Shown: in pieces, positions 56,066-63,989 of the stretch
How the letters are laid out: every line of letters begins with the position of its first letter
Position numbering within the stretch: position 1 is the first letter of the stretch
DNA from: DASUPK01 sp963795665
GTDB lineage: Bacteria; Actinomycetota; Thermoleophilia; Solirubrobacterales; 70-9
Assembly (NCBI GenBank): GCA_963795665.1
Contig: CAWCIP010000025.1
Location: forward strand, 18,590-82,589
Direction: 5' to 3'
Length of the DNA: 64,000 bases
Notes under the pieces: model-generated
What the model was told of the DNA's origin: nothing
Seen by the model: only the letters and a program-made list of their open reading frames with translations
Database searches by the model: none
Made by a program: the position numbers and the translations under genes

Positions 56066-57205
56066 ATGCCGCTTCTCTCCCGCCAGACCGGGCCGATCGC
56101 CGTCTACGGGGCCACCGGATACACCGGCCGGCTCGTCGTTGCCGAGCTGATCAAGGCCGAGGCCGACTTCATCGTCTCCGGGCGCAGCGCCGAGAAGCTC
56201 GACGCGCTGCGGGCGGAGTTCGAGCTCGAGGCGCCCGCCAAGACAGCCCAGTTGAATGATCCATCCTCCCTCCGCGACCTGCTCGCGGACTGCGCGGTGG
56301 TGATCGACTGTGCGGGACCGTTCGTGCTCTACGGAGAGCCAGTCCTGGCCGCGGCCGTGGAAACCGGGACGCACTATCTCGACACGACCGGCGAGCAGTC
56401 CTACATGAAGATGGCCTACGAGCGGTACGGCCCCGGCGCCGCACGGGCCGGCGTGGCCGTGGTCCCCGCAATGGGATTCGACTACGTCCCCGGCGACATG
56501 ATCGCGTCGCTCACCGCCGACGGCATGGGCGAGCTCGACGAGCTCGACATGCACTACTGCTGGCGGGACTTCACTCCGAGCCAGGGCACCGCCCGGACGA
56601 CGCTGGAGATGATCAGCGGCAACGACCTCGAGTGGCGGAACATGGAGTGGGTCGAGGCAAGCGGCGGCGTCTCTCGCGGCGCGTATGAGTTCCCCGAGCC
56701 CTTCGGCCGGCAACGCATGTTCCGCTACCCATCGGGCGAGCAGATCACCGTGCCGCGCCACGTCCCCACCCGGAACGTGCGCGCGTCGATGAACGCGGGG
56801 GCCTTCTCCAGCGATCGGCTCGCGCCGATCTTCAGCGCGACCGTGCGCCCCGCCGGACTGGCGATGCGGACGCCTCTGAAGCGCCTCATGAACGCCGTCA
56901 TCTCACGCCTGCCCGAGGGCCAGACGCCTGAGCAGAGGGAGAAGATGACATGGGCGATCGTCTGCGAGGCCAAGCGCGGAGAGGTCGAGCGCAAGGGCGT
57001 GATCAGCGGAAGGGACGTTTACGGGCTCACCGCCGCCGCGATCACGAGAGGTGCGATCGTCGCATCGAAGCGCGGCTTCGAGGGGCGGGGCGGGCTGGCG
57101 CCCTCGCAGGCGTTCGACCCGAAGAGCTTCCTCACCGGGCTCGAGCGCTTCGACGTGCGCCGGCAGATCTTCGAGAACCGCGTTCCAACCCCGGTCGAGG
57201 CGTGA
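56066..57205 (+). CDS. saccharopine dehydrogenase-like / trans-acting enoyl reductase family protein
   Basis: A 379-residue protein with an N-terminal NAD(P)-binding Rossmann fold (IAVYGATGYTGRLVVAELIK, residues about 11-30, then VSGRSAEKLDAL). Next are DCAVVIDCAGPFVLYGEPVL, HYLDTTGEQSYM and VPAMGFDYVPGDM, typical of the saccharopine-dehydrogenase-like group that includes mycobacterial trans-acting enoyl reductases. Such proteins may reduce lipid intermediates. ATG 56066 is preferred over longer starts since it begins at the Rossmann strand. The next gene's GTG overlaps its stop. Confidence 0.87.
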   Translation: MPLLSRQTGPIAVYGATGYTGRLVVAELIKAEADFIVSGRSAEKLDALRAEFELEAPAKTAQLNDPSSLRDLLADCAVVIDCAGPFVLYGEPVLAAAVETGTHYLDTTGEQSYMKMAYERYGPGAARAGVAVVPAMGFDYVPGDMIASLTADGMGELDELDMHYCWRDFTPSQGTARTTLEMISGNDLEWRNMEWVEASGGVSRGAYEFPEPFGRQRMFRYPSGEQITVPRHVPTRNVRASMNAGAFSSDRLAPIFSATVRPAGLAMRTPLKRLMNAVISRLPEGQTPEQREKMTWAIVCEAKRGEVERKGVISGRDVYGLTAAAITRGAIVASKRGFEGRGGLAPSQAFDPKSFLTGLERFDVRRQIFENRVPTPVEA

Positions 57206-57891
57206 GCCGGATGGCGATCGGACTGGGCACCCGGCGGCGGCGCGCCGTCAGCCTCGATCAGGGGGCGGCCACCGACGCGACCCGCTGCCCGGCCTGCGGC
57301 GAGCCGCTCTTCGTCTGGGTCGAAACCGCGGGTTACGGCGCGCGGGAGGACCAGGTGATCGACCGCTGCGAGAACTGCGGCCTGGTCGCCGTCCGGGACG
57401 CCGTGCCGTCCCCCGACCTCGCGACCGACGCGCTCCTCCTCGGGCGGGAGGAGCGAGGCTCCCGGATCGCGATCCGGGTCGACAACGCCGCGAGCCTGCA
57501 GGCCTGGCTCGGGGCGGAGAACTGGGCCGCCCTCCGTCCCGGCGGCCGGGGCATCGAGCCGACCCCCCGCGCCGCCTCACTGCTTCTCGCCCGGCGAGGA
57601 CTCGAGATGCGCCGCGTCCGGCACCTGGCCCGCGCCGGGATGGCCTCGATGTGGCAGACGCTCCTCAACCTGCTCACCTTCCACCGCGACTTCGCCTCCG
57701 AGGCGGTCTCCGGTCGGCTCCGTCCCGGCACGGGCCGGGGGCGCGGGGCGTTCTGGATCGACGCCCTGGTCACCGTGCTGGCCGCGATCCCCACCGCGAT
57801 CATCGCTGTGCTGCTCGAGGGCGGCGCCGTGATCGCCCGTCACGGGGGCGTGATCGAGGTCGAGGCGGACCGCCTGCCGCCTACGGACTGA
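57202..57891 (+). CDS. zinc-ribbon membrane protein, unknown function
   Basis: A 229-residue protein. GTG 57202 overlaps the preceding TGA (GTGA); ATG 57211 is an alternative. A zinc-ribbon-like pair CPACGE...CENCG occupies about residues 29-60, followed by a middle region (LLLARRGLEMRRVRHLARAG, MWQTLLNLLTFHRDFA) reminiscent of the C-terminus of some actinobacterial methyltransferases. A C-terminal membrane helix (VTVLAAIPTAIIAVLLEGGA) ends it. No enzymatic motif is visible. Coupled to the saccharopine-dehydrogenase-like gene. Confidence 0.7.
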   Translation: MSRMAIGLGTRRRRAVSLDQGAATDATRCPACGEPLFVWVETAGYGAREDQVIDRCENCGLVAVRDAVPSPDLATDALLLGREERGSRIAIRVDNAASLQAWLGAENWAALRPGGRGIEPTPRAASLLLARRGLEMRRVRHLARAGMASMWQTLLNLLTFHRDFASEAVSGRLRPGTGRGRGAFWIDALVTVLAAIPTAIIAVLLEGGAVIARHGGVIEVEADRLPPTD

Positions 57892-58669
57892 GCTCGAGCA
57901 GGATCGACGCGATCTCACCGGGCGCGCCGAGCTGCGGCGACTCCTCGGGCGCACCGACCTCGCGCCCCGAGGCCTGAGCGAGCCGGGCGGCCAGCGCCGC
58001 GGAGGCCTCGCGGAGCAGGGGCGGCGTCGAGCCCGATGTGACGATCGCCGACGGGCTCGCGGCGCTCGCCAGGCGGGACAACGGCATCCTCCAACCGGCG
58101 GCGATGCCCAGCTCGGCGACCAGGCTGACCGGCCGCTCCCGCGCCGCCGCCATCCCGCCGGGGAGACGGCCGACCCCCGGGCCGAGGGCCGGGAGCCCGC
58201 CCGAGAGGTAGAGCTCGATCACGTCCTCACCGCCCCCGGCCGCGATCTCCAGCCGGTGGCGGTCCTCGGAGAGCGCCTCGGTGGCGGCCGGGAGGAGCTG
58301 GAACAGCGGGGGCTCGATCAGGACCGCCGCCGAGACCAGGTCAGTGCGCCGCAGCAGGAGGTCGAGAGCGATCACCGCTCCGATCCCGGCCCCACAGGCG
58401 GCGGCGCGAGAGTCCGCGACCGCCTCGATCAGCGCCGCCGCGTCCTCGCTCTGCTCCTCGACCGTCGTGCGGCGGTATTCCTCCGGCGCGCTGGAGCCGC
58501 CCCAGCCGCGGCGGTCGTAGGAGATCGCGCGGGTGTGCTCGGACAATGCCTCGGCGACGGGCTCCCAGGCCGCGCCGGTGGCCGCGGTCTCGTGAATCAG
58601 CAGGACCGGTGGCCCCTCGCCGCGCTCGTTCCACGCGATCTCGACGCCGCGGGCCTCGAGGGTCGGCAT
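57881..58669 (-). CDS. alpha/beta hydrolase lacking catalytic nucleophile
   Basis: A 262-residue alpha/beta hydrolase fold: VLLIHETAATGAAWEPVAEA and ISYDRRGWGGSSAPEEY are the usual HG- and DxRGxG-type segments. At the nucleophile elbow it reads CGAGIGA (93-98), with Gly95 in place of Ser. The region near the C-terminus where a GH motif is expected reads GAPEESPQLGAPGEIA without His. It therefore appears to be a non-catalytic member, perhaps a binding protein. It overlaps the convergent zinc-ribbon gene by 11 bases. Confidence 0.8.
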   Translation of the reverse strand: MPTLEARGVEIAWNERGEGPPVLLIHETAATGAAWEPVAEALSEHTRAISYDRRGWGGSSAPEEYRRTTVEEQSEDAAALIEAVADSRAAACGAGIGAVIALDLLLRRTDLVSAAVLIEPPLFQLLPAATEALSEDRHRLEIAAGGGEDVIELYLSGGLPALGPGVGRLPGGMAAARERPVSLVAELGIAAGWRMPLSRLASAASPSAIVTSGSTPPLLREASAALAARLAQASGREVGAPEESPQLGAPGEIASILLELSP

Positions 58670-58678
58670 CAGATCGGT

Positions 58679-59482
58679 TCAGACGTTGCGCCAGAACCGG
58701 TTGAGCAGAGGCAGCGCGAAGGCCCGCGGGCTGTGCTGGCCGGCGAGCGCCCCGGCCCGATTGAGCGCGCCCGGCACGACGACCCGGCGGTCATGCTGCG
58801 CGCCGTCGACGGCGTGGCGGGCCACGTCCTCCGGTGACATCCAGACCGCGCCGGGGGTCCGGTCCTCGACTCCAGGGAAACCCGCGACTTCGGTGAACTC
58901 GGTCCGCACCGGGCCCGGGCAGACGGCGGTCACGGTGACGCCCGAGCCGCGCAACTCCGTGCGGATCGCCTCGCTGAAGGAGAGGACGAACGACTTGCTG
59001 GCCGCGTAGACGGCCGAGCCCGGCAGGGGCTGGAACGCGGCTGTCGAGGCGATGTTGATGATGGTCCCTCGGCCACGCTCGGTCATCGGGGTCAGGAACC
59101 GGCTGGTCAGGTCGACGACCGCCTCGACGTTGAGCCGCACCATCTCCACCATGCGCTGCCGGGGGCTGGTCGAGAAGTCGGCCTGATGCCCGAAGCCCGC
59201 GTTGTTGACCAGCACCTCGACCGCCCGCCCGCGGGTGCGAAGCTCATCGGCCAGCCGCTCGCGCTCGCCCGGCTCGCCGAGATCGCAGGCGATCGCCTCA
59301 GCCGCGACGCCGTGCTCAGAGGTCAGGTCGGTCGCCAGGCTGCGAAGCCGCTCCTCGCGCCGCGCGGTCAGCGCGATCGAGTACCCCCTCGAGGCGAGCT
59401 CCTTCGCGATGGCCGCGCCGATCCCGGAGGACGCGCCTGTGACCAGCGCCGTGCTGCTGACCGAGGGCTCGGGCAGGCCCAC
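58679..59482 (-). CDS. short-chain dehydrogenase/reductase
   Basis: A 267-residue classical SDR: cofactor motif TGASSGIG (about residues 15-22) with ARREERL after strand two (NADP preference likely), VNNAGFG, catalytic Ser in INIASTAA, and YAASK for Tyr/Lys, then CPGPVRTEF. A C-terminal extension (LNRAGALAGQHSPRAFALPL) is of the type found in SDRs acting on lipid-like substrates. Lies 9 bases before the hydrolase-like gene on the same strand, so likely an operon. Confidence 0.93.
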   Translation of the reverse strand: MGLPEPSVSSTALVTGASSGIGAAIAKELASRGYSIALTARREERLRSLATDLTSEHGVAAEAIACDLGEPGERERLADELRTRGRAVEVLVNNAGFGHQADFSTSPRQRMVEMVRLNVEAVVDLTSRFLTPMTERGRGTIINIASTAAFQPLPGSAVYAASKSFVLSFSEAIRTELRGSGVTVTAVCPGPVRTEFTEVAGFPGVEDRTPGAVWMSPEDVARHAVDGAQHDRRVVVPGALNRAGALAGQHSPRAFALPLLNRFWRNV

Positions 59483-59512
59483 CGGATCAGGCGATATGCA
59501 GGCGGGGGCGCA

Positions 59513-59794
59513 TCAGTCCTGCAGGCCCTCGCGGGCCTCCCTCACCAGCGTCACTGCCTCGGGGAAGACGATCCTGATCGCGTCGCGGACCTGGACGGCC
59601 TGCTCGTCGCTCGAGCCGGTCAGCTCCATCGAGCTGATCGCCGCCACCGTCATCTCCACAGCCAGCTTGATCGCGTTGTCGGCCCAGGCGACCTTCTGAG
59701 CTCCCTGCATCTGCTCCTGGAGCTCCTCCATGCGCTTGCGCATTTCCTCCGGGTCACCGAAAAGCCCACCGAAACCTTCCATGGCTTCGATCAT
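59513..59794 (-). CDS. small helical protein, unknown function
   Basis: A 93-residue protein: MIEAMEGFGGLFGDPEEMRK, a charged helix (RMEELQEQMQGAQKVAW), then TVAAISSMELTGSSDEQAVQ and a final helix. The first half resembles the helical arm of YbaB-type nucleoid proteins but the conserved YbaB centre is not evident. ATG 59794 is chosen over a longer in-frame start because the residues before it read like non-coding DNA, and GGGGAG lies about 11 bases upstream. First in an apparent operon with the SDR. Confidence 0.65.
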   Translation of the reverse strand: MIEAMEGFGGLFGDPEEMRKRMEELQEQMQGAQKVAWADNAIKLAVEMTVAAISSMELTGSSDEQAVQVRDAIRIVFPEAVTLVREAREGLQD

Positions 59795-59871
59795 AGACCG
59801 CGGCACTCCCCGGTCACCGATTCGGCACGGATGCGCGCCCCGTGGGGCACCAGCCGCGAGAACGTGCGCCG

Positions 59872-60525
59872 ATGCCCTGCACACGGACAGCGCATCGCAA
59901 CGGAGCCGCATCGGTTGAGTACGTCGCGCTCGCGGGCGTGATCGGCGCCCTGATCCTGGTCGCGATCGCGGCCCTGGTGGCCTCGCCCCCGCGCCGGGCC
60001 GATCGCGAGCTCGGTGAGATGTTGGCGAGGCGCATCGTCTGCACGCCGCGTTATCCGGTGCCCTGCGGGCGGAACCCGCTCGCGCTGGCGTACGGCTTTC
60101 CCCTGGGAAAGCTGGTTCGGAGCCTCGCGCCCACCCCGGACGTCGAGGTTGGGGAGCTGCCCGTCGACTTCCGCTACTGCCGGCGCCCGAGCTGCGCGCT
60201 GCCCGGCTCCGACCCCGGCCTCACCTCATCGAGGCGGAGGGTGACCGAGTTCACCTCAGTCGAGGATCGGCGCCGCTCAGGGGGCGAGGTGCGCGTCACC
60301 TATTGGCTCTACCGGCCGGGCCTCGCCTGGCAGCGGATCGTCCGCACCGCGGGGGCGGCGGAGATCGCCGGCGCCTCGAGCATCCGGCTGAACCTCGAGG
60401 ACGACCCGGCCCTGGTCCCGCTGGAGACGCTCCCCGGCCGCAACCACTACCGGTTCCCTCCGGGCGAGGAACCTCCCTGGCGCTGGTCGATCGCTTCACG
60501 ACTGGCCACTCGCCCCTTGCGTTAG
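59872..60525 (+). CDS. Flp/TadE-like prepilin-type exported protein
   Basis: A 217-residue protein (ATG 59872) with a type III prepilin-like N-terminus: HRNG followed by AASVEYVALAGVIGALILVA, where cleavage after Gly leaves Glu at position 5 as in Flp/TadE pilins. The remaining about 175 residues are polar, with cysteines in IVCTPRYPVPCG and DFRYCRRPSCALPG, and a C-terminal FPPGEEPPWRWSIA. It is far longer than Flp pilins (about 50-60 residues), so a pseudopilin or TadE-like minor protein is more likely. No tad genes are nearby. Confidence 0.72.
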   Translation: MPCTRTAHRNGAASVEYVALAGVIGALILVAIAALVASPPRRADRELGEMLARRIVCTPRYPVPCGRNPLALAYGFPLGKLVRSLAPTPDVEVGELPVDFRYCRRPSCALPGSDPGLTSSRRRVTEFTSVEDRRRSGGEVRVTYWLYRPGLAWQRIVRTAGAAEIAGASSIRLNLEDDPALVPLETLPGRNHYRFPPGEEPPWRWSIASRLATRPLR

Positions 60526-60536
60526 AGCTGCGATGC

Positions 60537-60570
60537 GAGATAGCCGCTTTGCATGGAAAGCAGCGGTTTG
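60537..60570. terminator. NTF2-cassette-type hairpin C
   Basis: GATAGCCGCTTTGCATGGAAAGCAGCGG: CCGCTTT and AAAGC-AGCGG-type arms pair with a small bulge. It follows the prepilin-like gene stop (60525) and shares GAGATAGCCGCTTT with the hairpin at 63956. Confidence 0.45.
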
Positions 60571-60577
60571 ACCTGGT

Positions 60578-60602
60578 CTCCTGCTTTTCGCGCAAGCAGG
60601 AG
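60578..60602 (-). terminator. NTF2-cassette hairpin D
   Basis: Perfect 9-bp stem CTCCTGCTT-TTCGCGC-AAGCAGGAG, 4 bases after the stop of the last tandem NTF2-like gene on the minus strand. Confidence 0.65.
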
Positions 60603-60606
60603 CGAG

Positions 60607-60996
60607 CTACTTCGACAGCCCGGCGTCCTCCAGGGCACGCTGATGGTCTGCGTAGATGCGCCATCGAACACAACGGTCGTTGGCAAATCGCATCACCCAG
60701 GTGAACCGCTGCGCGATAGGGACCCCGCTTGCAGAACCCTGTCCAGATTGCTGGACGATGAGCATGATCACGTCACCAAGGTCACGTGTCTCCTCGACCT
60801 CGACGTGAAGGCCGCCGATCGCTTGGGCGAACCCTTCGAGAAACGCACGCACCTCATCGCGGGTGTCGTAGGCGCCGATCTCATCCTCGAACTCCATCTC
60901 CGGGTGGAACAAGGAATCGAAGTCAGGACCCAGTTCGCCAGTCCTGTTCGCATGCTCGATGAGACGACAGGCCCGCTCGACGTTCTCCTGCGACAT
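60607..60996 (-). CDS. SnoaL/NTF2-like protein (MSEENVE family)
   Basis: A 129-residue NTF2-like protein opening MSQENVERACRLIEHANRTG and ending RALEDAGLSK, variants of the shared ends. Core: DFDSLFHPEMEFEDEIGAYD, RDEVRAFLEGFAQAIG, FTWVMRFANDRCVRWRI. Third and last in a tandem of three on the minus strand; the start lies 3 bases after the preceding stop (TAG-GCG-ATG), with GGAG of the previous gene serving as a possible ribosome-binding site. Followed by hairpin D. Confidence 0.85.
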   Translation of the reverse strand: MSQENVERACRLIEHANRTGELGPDFDSLFHPEMEFEDEIGAYDTRDEVRAFLEGFAQAIGGLHVEVEETRDLGDVIMLIVQQSGQGSASGVPIAQRFTWVMRFANDRCVRWRIYADHQRALEDAGLSK

Positions 60997-60999
60997 CGC

Positions 61000-61395
61000 C
61001 TACTCCCGGAGCCCCGCGGCTTCGAGGGCTTCCTTGCGAGTGCTGAAAGCCTGGATCCTTGCCAGCTTCCCAGCGACGAGCGTGTAGATGACAACCCATC
61101 GACGCTCGAACGGCACTCCGCTCCCCTTCCCGCGCCCACGCTCGTGATGGACGACGAGAACCCGGTTTGCGCCTGCACCGGTGATCTCTGCGGGTTCCAG
61201 GAGGTAGTCCTCCCAGGTGCCCCAGTAGTGACGGTAAAAGTCTGTCACTGCACCCTTGCCTCGGATCAGCTCAGGGTGATCCGGGAGCGGATGGGACTTG
61301 GAAACGACCTCGACATCGTCGTCGAGCAATTCGAAGAAGCGGCTCGGGTCGCCTACGTAGAGGCTCCTCACCAGCTCCACGTTCTCGTCCGACAT
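61000..61395 (-). CDS. SnoaL/NTF2-like protein (MSEENVE family)
   Basis: A 131-residue NTF2-like protein opening MSDENVELVRSLYVGDPSRF and ending EALEAAGLRE. Core: LLDDDVEVVSKSHPLPDHPE, RGKGAVTDFYRHYWGTWEDY, then VVIYTLVAGKLARIQAF. Middle member of the tandem, with the same TAG-GCG-ATG junction on both sides. Sequence between the conserved ends is quite different from its neighbours, so the copies are old or have been exchanged. Confidence 0.87.
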   Translation of the reverse strand: MSDENVELVRSLYVGDPSRFFELLDDDVEVVSKSHPLPDHPELIRGKGAVTDFYRHYWGTWEDYLLEPAEITGAGANRVLVVHHERGRGKGSGVPFERRWVVIYTLVAGKLARIQAFSTRKEALEAAGLRE

Positions 61396-61398
61396 CGC

Positions 61399-61818
61399 CT
61401 ACTCCCCGAGCCCGGCGGCTTCGAGGGCGCCGGCGTGATCGGGGTAGCTGTGGCACCGGATGACGCGGCCACGTTCCAGCTCGTAGACCACCCCTTGGTG
61501 GAGTTCGACCCGGACGCCACTTGCCTTACCGATTGCCGTCTGGTGGAACAGGCCAACGACACGGTCATCACCAACGTCGATCAGCCTCTCGAGACTCAGC
61601 GTGAAGTCATCGAAGTCCTCGGTCCAAGGGCGCATGAACTCGGCAAATCCCTCGCGGCCCCGATATGTCGCAGGACCCGGGAACCCTATCGGCACCCACT
61701 CCAAATCGGCTGCGAAGGCTCCGGACCCGAAGGCGCCCCCAGCAGCATCGCCGCGCTCCAAGCCCGCGTTGAACCCCTCCAGCCCTCGCCGTACCACCTC
61801 GACGTTGTCCTCCGACAT
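61399..61818 (-). CDS. SnoaL/NTF2-like protein (MSEENVE family)
   Basis: A 139-residue NTF2-like protein opening MSEDNVEVVRRGLEGFNAGL and ending GALEAAGLGE. Core: FAADLEWVPIGFPGPATYRG, EGFAEFMRPWTEDFDDF, GVVYELERGRVIRCHSYPDH. First of the three-gene tandem. Its ATG is placed 9 bases after a GATACT box (61828-61833 reversed), as in the plus-strand cassettes near 2940 and 4090, so the operon is probably transcribed as a leaderless mRNA. Confidence 0.88.
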   Translation of the reverse strand: MSEDNVEVVRRGLEGFNAGLERGDAAGGAFGSGAFAADLEWVPIGFPGPATYRGREGFAEFMRPWTEDFDDFTLSLERLIDVGDDRVVGLFHQTAIGKASGVRVELHQGVVYELERGRVIRCHSYPDHAGALEAAGLGE

Positions 61819-61833
61819 CGCCAGTGCAGTATC
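61816..61833 (-). promoter_or_regulatory. -10 box plus start codon module, copy 4
   Basis: On the minus strand GAGATACT-GCACTGGCG-ATGTC: GATACT, 9 bases, ATG. Fourth copy of the module; here it drives the three-gene NTF2 tandem. The 250 bases up to the STAS-like gene at 62070 hold no other gene. Confidence 0.55.
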
Positions 61834-62069
61834 TCGCTACGGACTACTTCATTCCATTTGGGGAGCGGGTGGCTCGTTAGCGGTCACGCCTGCTTTCGCG
61901 TGCCGGCGGAACTGCCAGGGCGTGCCGGCCGGGCAAAATCTGCGCCTCGTCCTCGCGCATAGGAGCAGCGATTGGCAACCCTTCCGGCGGCTTCCGCTCG
62001 TGCGAAACGGGAGCTGGGCAGGGGCCACGTGGATAACGTGGCCACCCAAAGAGAGCGATCGGAGAACGA

Positions 62070-62438
62070 ATGATCGAGTTGATTACCGACCTCCCGGACG
62101 ATGTGCTGGGCATCGAAGCCAGGGGTGAGGTGACGGGCGAGGACTACGAGCAGGTGCTGATCCCGGCGGTGGAGCGACAACTCGAGCGCCACGCCAAGAT
62201 CCGCCTGCTCTACGTCCTGGGCTCGGAGTTCGGCGGCTACTCCGCGGCGGCCATGTGGGACGACGCCAAGATCGGGATGGAGCATCCATTCTCATGGGAG
62301 CGCATCGCGGTGGTGACCGACAACGACGGCTACCGCCGCCTGGTCAAGGGGTTCGGCTTCATGGTCCCCGGCAAGGTCAGGGTGTTCGACCTCGCAGAGC
62401 TGGACGCCGCCAGGGCCTGGATCAGCGAGGCGGAATGA
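62070..62438 (+). CDS. SpoIIAA-like (STAS) protein
   Basis: A 122-residue SpoIIAA-like/STAS-fold protein: VLGIEARGEVTGEDYEQVLI, then IRLLYVLGSEFGGYSAAAMW and RIAVVTDNDGYRRLVKGFGF, ending DLAELDAARAWISEAE. These proteins probably bind membranes or small ligands; no specific role is known. ATG 62070 follows a GGAGAACGA site. Stand-alone before the APC permease. Confidence 0.87.
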   Translation: MIELITDLPDDVLGIEARGEVTGEDYEQVLIPAVERQLERHAKIRLLYVLGSEFGGYSAAAMWDDAKIGMEHPFSWERIAVVTDNDGYRRLVKGFGFMVPGKVRVFDLAELDAARAWISEAE

Positions 62439-62542
62439 TCAGATCAGGACGTCCGGCAGCCAGAGCCGGCGCAACCGCTTCCAATCGACAGCGCCGTTGA
62501 CCCTGTCGCAGCTGGCGGAGCGGTGAGGCAGAGGGCGAACAG

Positions 62543-63910
62543 ATGCGCGTAGCCGCGGGGACGGGAGACTCGCAAGTGCCCAGGCCCGCGATTGACGAGC
62601 TCCGGCCGCCCTACCACCCACGCAGTCACGCACGACGCGTGCGCGGGGAGGGCTTGCTGGGCCTGCGTGAGGCGAGCGCGATGGCGATCGGGGGGATGAT
62701 CGGCGGCGGCATCTTCAGCGTCCTCGGCCTGACCATCGACCTCGCAGGCCACCTGGCGTTCGCCGCCTTTCTGATCGGCGGTCTGATCGCCGGTCTGACA
62801 GCCCATGCCTACGCCGGTCTCTCGTTGCGTGCCGGCCGGGCGGGCGGTCCGTTCATTTATCTGCGCGATGAAGGCCACACCCGGCCGGCCGCCTGGGTCG
62901 CCTGGCTTCTGATCCTCGGGTACGTGTTCGCGCTGGCCGTCTATGCCTTCACCTTCGGGCACTACCTGGCCAACGTGGTTGGGGCCCCGGTCCCGGTTGC
63001 CCGACTGAGCGGGGTCGGCATCCTGGCCGTCTTCGTCGCCGTCAACCTCCGCGGGGTAGCCACGTCGGGGCTGACCGAGGACATCGTCGTGGTCACGAAG
63101 CTGGCCGTGCTCGGAGGCGTTGCCTTGATCGGCCTCGCGGCGTTCTCGCCGACCCGCCTCAGTCCTCTCGATAACCAGGGCACGCTCGGGATCTTCCTCG
63201 GCGCCGCGGTGATCTTCGTTGCATACGAGGGGTTTGAGCTGCTGCCCTACGACTACGACGACATCGCCGAGCCCCGACGGACGCTGCCGCGCGCCCTCTA
63301 CCTCTCGGTCGCCGTGGTGGTCCTGGTCTACGTCGCCGTCACGCTCGGCGCCCAGATGCTGTTGCCGGATCGGACGATCACCGCCCAGAAGGAGGTCGCG
63401 TTTGCACTCGCCGGCGAGCAGGCTCTGGGCGGCTTCGGGCTCTGGGCGGCGACGGTGGGCGCTCTGTTCTCCACCAGTTCCGCGATCAACGCGACGCTGT
63501 TCGCGACCGCCCGCTTGGTCCGCGACGTGAGCCTGGCAAGCGAGCTTCCGGCCGCCCTCGCCCGCGAGCGCGGAGGGCTGCCGATCGGCGCGGTGCTCGC
63601 CATTGCGCTGCCCGGGGCGGTCTTTTCGCTCTTACCCGGAATCACCGAAATCGTCTCCTTCGGCTCGCTGGCCTTTCTCCTGGTCTTCGGGTTGGTCAAT
63701 CTGCTGCATGCCCGGCATACCGCCTCCGGAAGGTGGGACCGGGGCCTCGCCTACCTTGGCGCAGGCGCCTGCTTCACAGCAACCGGCGGGTTGCTCTACT
63801 ACCTGGCTCGCTCCGATCGCGCCGGATTGGTGTTGATCGGCGTCTGCGCGGCACTCATCGCCGTGGCCCGGGCGGCTTTCGTGGCCTCGCGGAAGCGGGG
63901 CGGGCCCTGA
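62543..63910 (+). CDS. APC-superfamily amino acid permease
   Basis: A 455-residue transporter with about 12 helices. The first helix carries the unwound substrate site GGMIGGGIFSVLG (residues about 50-62) and helix six-like segment VAYEGFELLPYDYDDI. A long polar N-terminus (about 40 residues) precedes the membrane part, so a later start such as the GTG near 62639 is possible. Amino acid or polyamine uptake is likely; the substrate is not predictable. Confidence 0.9.
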   Translation: MRVAAGTGDSQVPRPAIDELRPPYHPRSHARRVRGEGLLGLREASAMAIGGMIGGGIFSVLGLTIDLAGHLAFAAFLIGGLIAGLTAHAYAGLSLRAGRAGGPFIYLRDEGHTRPAAWVAWLLILGYVFALAVYAFTFGHYLANVVGAPVPVARLSGVGILAVFVAVNLRGVATSGLTEDIVVVTKLAVLGGVALIGLAAFSPTRLSPLDNQGTLGIFLGAAVIFVAYEGFELLPYDYDDIAEPRRTLPRALYLSVAVVVLVYVAVTLGAQMLLPDRTITAQKEVAFALAGEQALGGFGLWAATVGALFSTSSAINATLFATARLVRDVSLASELPAALARERGGLPIGAVLAIALPGAVFSLLPGITEIVSFGSLAFLLVFGLVNLLHARHTASGRWDRGLAYLGAGACFTATGGLLYYLARSDRAGLVLIGVCAALIAVARAAFVASRKRGGP

Positions 63911-63955
63911 GTGGACGCGTCAGCTCGCGTTCCTGCTGTCAGCAGCGCGTCGGCC

Positions 63956-63989
63956 GAGATAGCCGCTTTGGACGAGAAGCGGCTATCCG
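63956..63989. terminator. NTF2-cassette hairpin E at right edge
   Basis: Perfect 11-bp stem GATAGCCGCTT (63958-63968) / AAGCGGCTATC (63977-63987), loop TGGACGAG. Matches hairpin B in stem and in the TTTGGAC loop. It lies about 46 bases after the permease stop and suggests another cassette beyond the window. Confidence 0.65.
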
